The notes below the pieces were generated by a model, which saw only the letters and a list, made by a program, of their open reading frames with translations, did not search any database and was not told the DNA's origin. The position numbers were made by a program, and so were the translations under genes. Of a stretch of 64,000 nucleotides of DNA, positions 17,360 to 25,357 are shown piece after piece; position 1 is the first letter of the stretch, and every line of letters starts with the position of its first letter. The stretch spans positions 1-64,000 of the forward strand of contig CAKZOD010000002.1 of NCBI GenBank assembly GCA_937136055.1. The letters are read 5' to 3'. Origin of the DNA: an uncultured Oceanospirillaceae bacterium (GTDB lineage: Bacteria; Pseudomonadota; Gammaproteobacteria; Pseudomonadales; Balneatricaceae).

Positions 17360-19216
17360 TTAAGCGGGCAGTAAAAAATATTCTGCCTTTAGCTGTTGTG
17401 CAAGTTGACTACCTCTACCGCGCTTAACCGGGGTATTTTCTGTATCGATCAACACAGTAGGTACACCAAGATCGATATCATCAACTTGCGAGCGGCTGCG
17501 CCCATCAGTAATTAAATAACACTGCACGTGCCCTGCCAGTGATTTTTTCCTTGCCAGCAAAAGCTTCGCTTCCTGGAGTACTTTGCGCAGCGGTGTTCCC
17601 CCTGCCACACTGACATTATTGAGCATTTCACTGAGCTCTTTGGGGGCTTTTACCTTCCCTAAAAGCTGTTGTACTTGATTGTTACCAAAGCCTAATATTT
17701 CAATTGCTTCACGATTGAGATAGGCATTTTTTGAGATCTCGAGCACACAAGCTTTAGCTCTAGCTGATAACGTATGACTCAAAGTTGAACCTGAGGTATC
17801 CAATAACACTAAATGCAGCATTTCGCGTTTGCTCTGGGGCTGCTTGTACTTCACATTGAGTGTCGGCCACTGTTTGACGCTGTGCATCAGTGTTGCGAAC
17901 CAGTTAATACTCTTTTTATGTGGCCCGTCACCTTCAGCATATTGATGACTTAAATGGGTATGCCCTTTTATGTGCGATGAGCTAAAAGGCGCAAATTCAT
18001 TGGCCTTAGTATGAGTTTTCTTGTTTTTATCACCGCTGACAAAACCTTGTATCCTTTCAACACTTTCAGTATTACACAAAGGCTTTAACAGCGGCTTTTG
18101 CTCACTATTCATTTGTCCCCAGTCTTGCTCTTGCTGCTGCGATTGTCCTTGGCTATTGTTCTGGCTCTGCTGCGAAGGAGCTTGACTCGCTTGAGGTCGA
18201 GTAAAAGAGTGCTGGCGTTTGCCAGGCTTATCAGAGTTTGTGCTATTGTCGTTATTTTGCGGGCGTTGTTGATTATCAGCATCTTGATCATTCGGTGTAT
18301 TGTTACTGTCTGAATCCCCCGTATTTTGGCCTGTGCCTTTTCGGCGGTGCGCCAAAACCAGCTCTTCAACGGCATCAATATCAAGTTTAGTTATTTCAGA
18401 TAAACCATCTCCTTTTGCACAGCGCCATGCCGCATGTGCCAGTGCTGCACGGTACATAATGATATCGGCGCGCAAGCCATCTACCCCTGCTTGCAAACAG
18501 CGCTGGGCAATATCAATACGATGTTCATCAGCGCAATGAATATCACTGAGAATATAACGCGCCTGTACAACCCTGTGTTGCAATTTAGTCTGCTGCTGTT
18601 GATAGCTCGCTATAAACTGCTCAGGGTTTGCCTCGAACGCTTCGCGACTTTTTACAATCGCAACCCGCTGAGCAATATCAATTACCCCGTTTAATTCAAC
18701 CATTAAACCAAAGCGGTCTTTGAGCTGCTCACGCAGCTCTCCTTCATCGGGGTTCATAGTGCCAATTAGTGAGAATTTACTAGCATGCGAATGACTGATG
18801 CCGTCGCGCTCAATACGGTTAACACCACTGGCTGCCACATCTAGCAGTTGATCAACGAGATGATCGGCCAGTAAATTCACTTCATCGACATATAAAATGC
18901 CACCATCAACTTTACTTAATAGACCCGGCGAGAAATCAACTTTTTTGTTCTGCAGTGCTTGCTCTAAATTGAGGGTCCCTGTCAACATTTCAACACTAGC
19001 GCCTAATGGCAGCGTCACAAAAGGACAACCTTGCTGTTGATGATCGGGAAGAATATGCGCTAATGCACGAGCGAGTGTCGATTTAGCACTACCGCGAGGA
19101 CCACTGACAATCACCCCACCGATAGCAGGATTGATAGCAGCTAATAAAAGCGCTAATTTAAAAGAGTGTTGACCTTCAACAGCAGAAAAAGGAAAGTCAA
19201 AGTTTATCGTTGACAT
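17360..19216 (-). CDS. ChlI/ChlD-like chelatase ATPase fusion (putative CobN partner)
   Basis: Combines an AAA+ magnesium-chelatase I-type module with a VWA (ChlD-type) module in one chain of about 618 residues. Walker A is at residues 39-47 (GPRGSAKST) and the ILYVDEVNLL Walker B lies near residue 110. A low-complexity linker rich in Q, N, S and D follows (residues about 295-370). The C-terminal VWA domain has the MIDAS motif LLDTSGST near residue 475. Given neighbouring cobN and no cobS or cobT, it most likely powers cobalt insertion. The frame runs up to a GTG at 19237. The ATG at 19216 is preferred because the family sequence starts there. It is the first gene after the riboswitch. Confidence 0.9.
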   Translation of the reverse strand: MSTINFDFPFSAVEGQHSFKLALLLAAINPAIGGVIVSGPRGSAKSTLARALAHILPDHQQQGCPFVTLPLGASVEMLTGTLNLEQALQNKKVDFSPGLLSKVDGGILYVDEVNLLADHLVDQLLDVAASGVNRIERDGISHSHASKFSLIGTMNPDEGELREQLKDRFGLMVELNGVIDIAQRVAIVKSREAFEANPEQFIASYQQQQTKLQHRVVQARYILSDIHCADEHRIDIAQRCLQAGVDGLRADIIMYRAALAHAAWRCAKGDGLSEITKLDIDAVEELVLAHRRKGTGQNTGDSDSNNTPNDQDADNQQRPQNNDNSTNSDKPGKRQHSFTRPQASQAPSQQSQNNSQGQSQQQEQDWGQMNSEQKPLLKPLCNTESVERIQGFVSGDKNKKTHTKANEFAPFSSSHIKGHTHLSHQYAEGDGPHKKSINWFATLMHSVKQWPTLNVKYKQPQSKREMLHLVLLDTSGSTLSHTLSARAKACVLEISKNAYLNREAIEILGFGNNQVQQLLGKVKAPKELSEMLNNVSVAGGTPLRKVLQEAKLLLARKKSLAGHVQCYLITDGRSRSQVDDIDLGVPTVLIDTENTPVKRGRGSQLAQQLKAEYFLLPA

Positions 19217-19262
19217 GTCTATATCCAAAACCAGCACCCACCGTGCTGTATTGCGATAAAAA

Positions 19263-19390
19263 AAGGCCGGTCTCCGGGCTAGAGCTCAATCACGAGTTCG
19301 TTACCGTTGCGGGGGCAGCGATGGAATAACACCATACTTCCCGATTATCCGCCAAAACCAGCGGCACCTTCAATTCGTTGCAAAGCCTAA
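19263..19390 (-). promoter_or_regulatory. Cobalamin riboswitch (B12 element)
   Basis: Read on the minus strand, the leader carries the conserved B12 box GCTGCCCCCGCAACGGTAA. It is preceded by GAAGGTGCCGC, GGGAAGT and GGTG-CCATC and followed by AGCCCGGAGACCGGCC, in canonical order. A run of eight T follows the last helix, so termination is possible. A small hairpin (CAGCAC/GTGCTG, 19221-19237) also sits just before the start codon, so translational control is equally possible. It should switch off the whole operon when adenosylcobalamin is abundant. Confidence 0.94.
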
Positions 19391-19567
19391 TTGAGTATAG
19401 CCGTTACGCTTCGCAGCGCACAATGTAACTCACACACCCTATACAGACAAGCAATATCTAAAGCGACATCGCAGATAGATAAATACAGGTCACATAAATG
19501 CCAATCCTTTAATTCTTGACGACTCAACACATTGAATTATCATCCAAACCAAGACTATACTTAGTTT

Positions 19568-20098
19568 ATGGCTAACCCAATTATAGATGACGACAACATC
19601 CCCCTTTTCGAGAGAGTAGTTGAGCACTCAAAACAAGCGAGCGTGCTATCTACCGATCAGGATCATGGATTGATTGCCAACGCTATTTTAGATTTTAATG
19701 GCAGCATCAGCTTATCTCCTGCTGAGCAGTTAAGAGCGACGGATCAGCTCTATCAAGGATCTTTACGTGCTGCAAATGCAAGCCAAGAGCCCTTACTGGC
19801 GCTATTATTAGACCCAAACGATGTCGGCGCGCTGATTGAATCAAACGTCACTCCCAGCACAAGCTCCCCTAACGAGCCTCTTATTCTTCCATCAAACCAT
19901 GAAAACACTATTTTAAAAATCGAAGACGTGCTGCACCAAGATGACGATTTACGCAAGTACCTCCCCGAGGAAGAAGATAAGTGGTATTTATTTGGTGATG
20001 GCAAAGCTATTGATAAAGCAATCGCAAGCCCTGTTATCAAAGACATTCACAACGAGCTACTGATGCAGCAATTACTTATGCAAAACCCTGCAGAATAA
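19568..20098 (+). CDS. Hypothetical acidic protein
   Basis: Not recognised. A 176-residue, acidic, soluble protein with no signal peptide or membrane segment. It has short hydrophobic stretches (EPLLALLLDPNDVGALI near residue 78), a proline/serine-rich middle (residues about 95-112) and a C-terminal part rich in D, E and K. It is divergent from the B12 riboswitch, so the 178-bp spacer between it and the aptamer must hold both promoters. Nothing in it suggests corrinoid chemistry. Codon use looks ordinary for the window and the ATG is the first in frame. Confidence 0.7.
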   Translation: MANPIIDDDNIPLFERVVEHSKQASVLSTDQDHGLIANAILDFNGSISLSPAEQLRATDQLYQGSLRAANASQEPLLALLLDPNDVGALIESNVTPSTSSPNEPLILPSNHENTILKIEDVLHQDDDLRKYLPEEEDKWYLFGDGKAIDKAIASPVIKDIHNELLMQQLLMQNPAE

Positions 20099-20244
20099 TC
20101 GCACTAGTACAATTTAATCCATTGATTAAAAAGCACTATTCACACCAAGTAGTTTTACTTTCAAGTACTCCTATACAAAGCTTTTACAACTTTGCTAGTA
20201 TCGCCAAAATGCATATTAAAGATAACGATAATAATAGGTGATCG

Positions 20245-21105
20245 ATGAGTAAATACGCACAACACGCCGCCCCTGCTGATGCAGAGCAAAGAAGACAAGC
20301 GCCAAAAACAGTTTGCTACCAAGTAGAACAGCTACCTGAGTACAATCACGACTTTTACCAACGTGCGCGAGCCAACCTCACCAAAGTCGATGAAGTCATT
20401 GTTGATCCAAGAGATGCCGCAAGCTTTAAAGTACCCGCCGGTCACTTCTTTAGAATCACCAGTGTAGAAGGCGCGCAAGTTGGCGATCTCAACTTATTTA
20501 ACGCTAACGATATTAACGAGCGTTTCTTCAGCGGCAAAACACGCCAACTTCATGCAAGCCATGTATCAACCGGCGACAGGCTTTGGTCAAACATGCCAAA
20601 TCTTCGCGCCATTGCCACCATTACTCACGACACACTCGATTGGTATGGCTGGGATGAAGACGGTGCCAGCGTACACGATGTGATAGGCACCCGCTGTGAC
20701 CCTTACACTAATCACATGCTCACCCAAACAGACTACCACTACTGCTGCCATTCAAACTTAACTCGCGCCCTAGCTAAACATTTAGACGTACCTACCGCGC
20801 AAGCCGAGCCATTCGTGCACGATGTATTAAACGTTTTCATGTGCACAGGCTTCATCAAAGATACCCATCAATACTTCATGAAAGCCAGCCCCGTAAGACC
20901 TGGCGATTATATTGAGTTTTTCGCAGAAATCGATTTACTCGGTGTTCTATCTGCTTGCCCGGGTGGTGATTGTGGAAGCTCTCATTCAGATGACAAGACA
21001 CCTTGCTACCCACTAAAAGTTGAAGTATTTAAGGCAGATGATGATACGCTAGCGGACTGGGAAGGCGCTGCAGATAACGGTTATGATGGGAGTCATGGGT
21101 TATAA
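20245..21105 (+). CDS. DUF1989 (urea carboxylase-associated family) protein
   Basis: Belongs to the DUF1989 family, first named from genes beside urea carboxylase and also found alone. It has 286 residues with the conserved core VPAGHFFRITSVEGAQVGDLN near residue 60, LWSNM near residue 112, and DVIGTRCDPYTNHML followed by YHYCCHSNL near residue 165. A cysteine pair, CPGGDC, lies near residue 250. The cysteines and histidines suggest metal binding, which is inference. There is no urea carboxylase, allophanate hydrolase or transporter next to it. The reading frame ends immediately before an 11-copy heptamer repeat. Confidence 0.85.
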   Translation: MSKYAQHAAPADAEQRRQAPKTVCYQVEQLPEYNHDFYQRARANLTKVDEVIVDPRDAASFKVPAGHFFRITSVEGAQVGDLNLFNANDINERFFSGKTRQLHASHVSTGDRLWSNMPNLRAIATITHDTLDWYGWDEDGASVHDVIGTRCDPYTNHMLTQTDYHYCCHSNLTRALAKHLDVPTAQAEPFVHDVLNVFMCTGFIKDTHQYFMKASPVRPGDYIEFFAEIDLLGVLSACPGGDCGSSHSDDKTPCYPLKVEVFKADDDTLADWEGAADNGYDGSHGL

Positions 21106-21182
21106 GTTGCGAGTTGCGAGTTGCGAGTTGCGAGTTGCGAGTTGCGAGTTGCGAGTTGCGAGTTGCGAGTTGCGAGTTGCGA
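21106..21182. repeat. Tandem heptamer repeat, 11 perfect copies of GTTGCGA
   Basis: Seventy-seven bases made of eleven uninterrupted GTTGCGA units, starting directly after the stop codon of the DUF1989 gene. The unit length is not a multiple of three and the copies are identical, which points to slippage-driven expansion. There is no obvious promoter, so it would lie in the 3' untranslated region of that gene. Confidence 0.97.
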
Positions 21183-21253
21183 TAAGTATGATGATCTTTA
21201 GATGATTAAATAGCATAGTGTTTGTGAATTTTATTTTACAAACATTTTGTTCT

Positions 21254-21545
21254 CTAAATTAGATTCCTTAAGGTCAAAACCTCCCCCTTGATAGCTTTAT
21301 CTATTTTCTTAAAAAACTCTGTCGACACACAACGGACATTAGAACGGCTCAAAAAAATAGCGCTATAGAGCAGCACATCAAAATCTAAACTCTTTTGACG
21401 CCTCTTCTAATAATTTTTTCAACTTATTTCCAGAATTAATTTGCAATACACATAAATCCAACCACATAAAAACACATATATTCAAACGGTTATCGATACT
21501 ACTCTCGATATGTTGATTTTCACTGAATGTATATCTATTAGCTAT
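21254..21545 (-). pseudogene. Decayed, frameshifted gene remnant of unknown family
   Basis: On the minus strand two open frames join end to end with protein-like composition. The first (21378-21545, no start codon) ends ...KLKKLLEEASKEFRF then TGA. The second continues at once as DVLLYSAIFLSRSNVRCVS... to a TAG at 21254. A one-base shift at a run of four T (near 21381) would make a single chain of about 95 residues. The 5' end is cut by an in-frame TAA near the RTX terminator. I do not recognise the family. Confidence 0.6.
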
Positions 21546-21559
21546 TTACAGATAGAAAT

Positions 21560-21592
21560 AAAAAAGCCCCGATTCAAGATCGAGGCTTTTAT
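21560..21592 (-). terminator. Rho-independent terminator of the RTX gene
   Basis: On the minus strand AAAAGCCTCGAT, a short loop and ATCGGGGCTTTT, followed by further T residues. All twelve positions pair with one G-U wobble. It lies 42 bp past the stop codon of the RTX gene. Confidence 0.85.
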
Positions 21593-21633
21593 TTATTCAC
21601 TATTATTACAAAGTGGTTTCATCACATTGCGAT

Positions 21634-24030
21634 TTAGCCGAATATGAAATCGGCTTCATTAAGGTTTTCAAGCCCAACACGTTTTAAGGTAATACTGGCA
21701 TCGTCAGATACGTTAATAATAGTGTCTAGCCCTTCTTGCCTTGCCACAGCGACAACATCTTCAAAACTTTCTAAACCATCGATGTCTTGGAAGCTGATCA
21801 CATCCTCACCGCTCTCTCCTTCTTCAAATGACCAAACAGTATCGTTACCGAATAAATCTTCAAATATTAAAGTGTCTTTACCATTACCCGCGATAATATA
21901 ATCATCACCTGCGCCACCATTAAGACTATCCTCACCGCTGCCTGCGTACAATCGATCATTGCCAGCACCACCGTTAAGCGTGTCATTTCCAGCGGCTCCA
22001 ATTAGATAATCATTACCCTCACCACCGTTAAGAATATCATTTCCTGTCCAGCCATAGAGACTATCGTTACCTGCACCGCCATTAAGCGTGTCATCGCCGC
22101 TATTGCCATTAAGAGTATCATTGCCAGCAAAGCCATTAATGACATCATCTTCAACCGTGCCCACAAGGTAGTCACGTTGTTCAGTGCCATTAATTGGTAA
22201 TTCTTTAATCGCTTCCTTCAGGTCTAAAGTTTTACCGTTAGCAAATTCAATTTCTGTAATCGATTTGTAGTAGTTCTGATATTTCAAGGTAATTTGTTCG
22301 TCAGTATCATTGACCGTAACCACAAGGTCCCATCGACCACTGCGGCTAATACTGATATCGTCTTCATTGAGATCAACCAAGGTTATCTTATCGGCTCCGC
22401 GGTAATCATAGATGGTATCGTTACCATCACCACGGCGATAATAATAGTTATCATCATTGCGCGAACCATAGATGTAATCATCGCCCTCAAGCCCAATAAT
22501 GCTCCCACCGTTACGATTGGCACGTAGGCTATCTGCGCGCTCTGAACCTATAATTCCTTCAAACTCATCCAGATCAAAATCACCAAGCTGTTTCACATTA
22601 ACCTTAACAGTTGCGGTACTTGTGGCGCCTTTAGCATCAGTCACTGTGTAATCAAAACTGGCTTCACCACGGTATTCATCATCTGCCTCAATACTGATAG
22701 TACCGTCATCATTTAGGGTAACTTGGATATTCTTTGCGTTAGAAACTGCACTGACCCTTAACGCATCCCCTTCTACATCAGTATCGTTTGCTAGTAGCTC
22801 AGCGGTGTTAATTGTGCGTGTTTGTGTTGCAACCATGCTCACAGCATCATCATTAGCATCAGCAGCATCATTAACACTACTTACGCTAAAAGTAGCTTTA
22901 GCTGAGCGAGAATATTGACCGTCGCTAACGATGTACGTGATACTTAAATCTTCTCCATTAAAGTTCTCGTTAGGCGTTAATTGCCAAGTGCCATCATCAA
23001 GCTTTGTCAGTTCAGCGTTTCGGTTACTCGGATAAGATAAATAGGCCCATGTTACGGTAAGCTTATCTCCATCGATATCAAAGCTATTAGCGATTAGCTG
23101 TTCATTGGTAATGATTAGGCTAGTATCTTCTTCAATCGCACCAAGGTCTACTCCACGAATTTTGGGCGCAGAGTTTCGCTCAAGTGGTGGGAGTAAACGG
23201 CTTATTTCATCAGCTGTAATATTACTGCCATCAGCAAATTCAATCGACTCAATGGAATAGTTAGTACTGTACTCTTGATATCTTAAATTAATTGTTTCCT
23301 CAGTGTCGGTAATGCGTACCATTACCCCCCAATTGCCTGATCTTTCAAAGCTAATATCTTCAAGGTTAAGGTCAGTTAGCACTATCTTGTCATTACCACC
23401 GCTATCGATGATAGTGTCATTACCATCACCGCTACGGTAATAGTAAGTATTGTCTTTACGTGACCCATAAATACGATCATCACCTTCTAGGCCTATGATT
23501 TCGTTAGAGTTACGATCAAATAAATAATCATTACCTTGTGTACCTTTGGTGCCGGTAAATTTCTCTAAATCGAATTCCTCTGCTGTGCTTTCCTCGCCCG
23601 TAGTACCCTCATCAGGGCCTTCTGAGCTACTACCTTCCCCTTCACTACCTTCGTTACTTTCATCAGAGCCGTTATCGTCTGAATCTTCTTCTTGAGATTC
23701 TTGCTCTTTTGAGCCTTGTTTGTCATCGCTTACTTGAGAATTTACGTTATTTGAATTTTCTGAGCTAGCACCTTGTTGTTTTGAACGGTCTTTGTCAGTA
23801 CCGTTTTCTGCAGAGCTTTCATCATTTGAGCCTTTTTCATTGACATTTTCGTCACCACTATGAGCATCTGTATTAGCGGCTTTACTTTCCTCTCCCTGTG
23901 AAACTGAGGTATTAGCCTCATCATTCACAACTTCACTAGAGCTAGCGACTTGCCCACCAAATTGAGAGTTTTGGCGTTCCTTTTCATCATTATTGACCTG
24001 ATCATTCGAGGATATTTCATGGTTATTCAT
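21634..24030 (-). CDS. Large RTX/cadherin-like calcium-binding secreted protein
   Basis: A 798-residue protein, probably exported by type I secretion. Residues 1 to about 155 are a very acidic Ser/Glu/Asp/Asn/Gln-rich tract. A haemolysin-type calcium-binding-related module (GLEGDDRIYGSR ... DGNDTIIDSGGNDKI) covers about 158-275. Two cadherin/Ig-like domains with DIDGDKLTV and DVEGDALRV span about 285-478. A second copy of the first module follows (GLEGDDYIYGSR, about 480-600). About seven GGxGxDxLx nonapeptide repeats occupy about 612-715. The short C-terminal end NEADFIFG suits a C-terminal secretion signal. There is no Sec signal peptide. Role in adhesion or biofilm is inference, and no type I secretion genes are nearby. 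Confidence 0.9.
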   Translation of the reverse strand: MNNHEISSNDQVNNDEKERQNSQFGGQVASSSEVVNDEANTSVSQGEESKAANTDAHSGDENVNEKGSNDESSAENGTDKDRSKQQGASSENSNNVNSQVSDDKQGSKEQESQEEDSDDNGSDESNEGSEGEGSSSEGPDEGTTGEESTAEEFDLEKFTGTKGTQGNDYLFDRNSNEIIGLEGDDRIYGSRKDNTYYYRSGDGNDTIIDSGGNDKIVLTDLNLEDISFERSGNWGVMVRITDTEETINLRYQEYSTNYSIESIEFADGSNITADEISRLLPPLERNSAPKIRGVDLGAIEEDTSLIITNEQLIANSFDIDGDKLTVTWAYLSYPSNRNAELTKLDDGTWQLTPNENFNGEDLSITYIVSDGQYSRSAKATFSVSSVNDAADANDDAVSMVATQTRTINTAELLANDTDVEGDALRVSAVSNAKNIQVTLNDDGTISIEADDEYRGEASFDYTVTDAKGATSTATVKVNVKQLGDFDLDEFEGIIGSERADSLRANRNGGSIIGLEGDDYIYGSRNDDNYYYRRGDGNDTIYDYRGADKITLVDLNEDDISISRSGRWDLVVTVNDTDEQITLKYQNYYKSITEIEFANGKTLDLKEAIKELPINGTEQRDYLVGTVEDDVINGFAGNDTLNGNSGDDTLNGGAGNDSLYGWTGNDILNGGEGNDYLIGAAGNDTLNGGAGNDRLYAGSGEDSLNGGAGDDYIIAGNGKDTLIFEDLFGNDTVWSFEEGESGEDVISFQDIDGLESFEDVVAVARQEGLDTIINVSDDASITLKRVGLENLNEADFIFG

Positions 24031-24321
24031 TAGTATACTTCTCTCTGCTAAATGGTGATTTAAGGAGATTAATCAAAATGATTAGAACGCCTGTGATAAA
24101 GAATACTAACTTAATACAAAACACCAAGAGACATAATGTACCTTCGTACAGTTTCAGTTCATAAAAAGTCTTAATTTTCTTCACTGGGTGCTATTTTATT
24201 GAACACATTGCACTACATTGATTTCAATGAAATAAATGCTTTTAAATATTAGTAGGTGGGATTTTTAGTGAATACCGTTATACTGCAGCTAAACTAAAAG
24301 CCATTGCCTAAAAGGTTTACC

Positions 24322-25200
24322 ATGCAATCTCAAGCAGCGTTAGAAAGTGCAAGAACATATACCCTTAAAAACGACCACTACACTATCGCTGTTAACTCCT
24401 TTGGCGCAGAGCTAAAAAGCTTTACTTACCAAAATGAAGAGTATTTATATGCAGGGGATACAAAATATTGGGGAAAAAGCTCGCCGGTGTTATTTCCTAT
24501 CGTTGGCAAGCTAAAAGACAACAGCTACACCTATCAAGGCAAAGATTACTCACTACCGATACATGGATTAGCCAGAGATAATTTATTTAGCTTAGTACAC
24601 CAAAGTGAGAATGAATTAGCGTTTAGGCTCCGTCATAGCAGTCAAAGCTTAAGTATCTATCCTTTTAGCTTTGAGCTTACTTTGACCTACCGCCTAAAGG
24701 CAGATCGCCTAGTCATTAATTATCAGGTATCCAGCTCTGAAGACATTTTATTCTCACTAGGTGCGCACCCTGCGTTCTTATTAAAGGCTGAGATTGATGA
24801 CTCATATATCAAGTTCTCTGAAAGTGAAAACAGCAATTCACTTGCGTTAGATATCCCTAGTGGCTGTATTTCAGATCAATCTCTAGTACGCCTAAATTCG
24901 AATCAACTCGACTTGCATCAACGCATTTTTGAAAAAGATGCTGTTATTTTTAAAGATGTGAATTCTAATGAGGTTAGTTTGCATAACACAGTTAATAAAA
25001 AAAGTGTCAGCGTTAAATTTGATGGTTTTGAATATATCGCGTTTTGGGCGCCGCTAGATGCACCTTTTGTTTGTATCGAACCGTGGTGCGGTATCGCTGA
25101 TCACGTCGATTCGAACCAAAAACTTGAGGATAAGCCTGCTATTATTAAGCTCAATAAAGACCAAATTTTTTCAAGATCTCTTGAAATTAGTATTGTGTAG
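24322..25200 (+). CDS. Aldose 1-epimerase family protein (LacX-like)
   Basis: Galactose-mutarotase-fold protein of about 292 residues that probably acts on aldose sugars. Family features are FGAELKSFTY near the N-terminus, WGKSSPVLFPIVGKLKDNSYTYQGKDY, LPIHGLARD with the active-site histidine, LGAHPAFLL near residue 145 and the C-terminal WAPLDAPFVCIEPWCG with its glutamate. The open frame begins at a TTG (24304), but AAGG at 24311-24314 lies seven bases before the ATG at 24322, which is therefore taken as the start. It stands alone, so its sugar is unknown. Confidence 0.88.
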   Translation: MQSQAALESARTYTLKNDHYTIAVNSFGAELKSFTYQNEEYLYAGDTKYWGKSSPVLFPIVGKLKDNSYTYQGKDYSLPIHGLARDNLFSLVHQSENELAFRLRHSSQSLSIYPFSFELTLTYRLKADRLVINYQVSSSEDILFSLGAHPAFLLKAEIDDSYIKFSESENSNSLALDIPSGCISDQSLVRLNSNQLDLHQRIFEKDAVIFKDVNSNEVSLHNTVNKKSVSVKFDGFEYIAFWAPLDAPFVCIEPWCGIADHVDSNQKLEDKPAIIKLNKDQIFSRSLEISIV

Positions 25201-25273
25201 ACACATTAAGAAAAGCGCCTTGAGCTAATGGTTAACGGTTCTTTTAGGTTTATGAGTGAACAAATAAGCCAAT

Positions 25274-25310
25274 CAATATACCGCTCAATTTGCTTATAAG
25301 CGGTATATTG
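25274..25310. terminator. Bidirectional hairpin terminator
   Basis: A perfect 12-bp stem, CAATATACCGCT / AGCGGTATATTG, with a 13-base loop, placed between the convergent epimerase and chemoreceptor genes. T-runs on either side are short, so strength is uncertain. Confidence 0.7.
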
Positions 25311-25357
25311 TTCAGTACTATTTCACGCCCATTGTAATTAATAACGCAAAGGCCAAT

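Noticed and set aside
18109..18384. Minus-strand ORF inside the chelatase ATPase gene
   Set aside because: Out-of-frame reading of the low-complexity linker.
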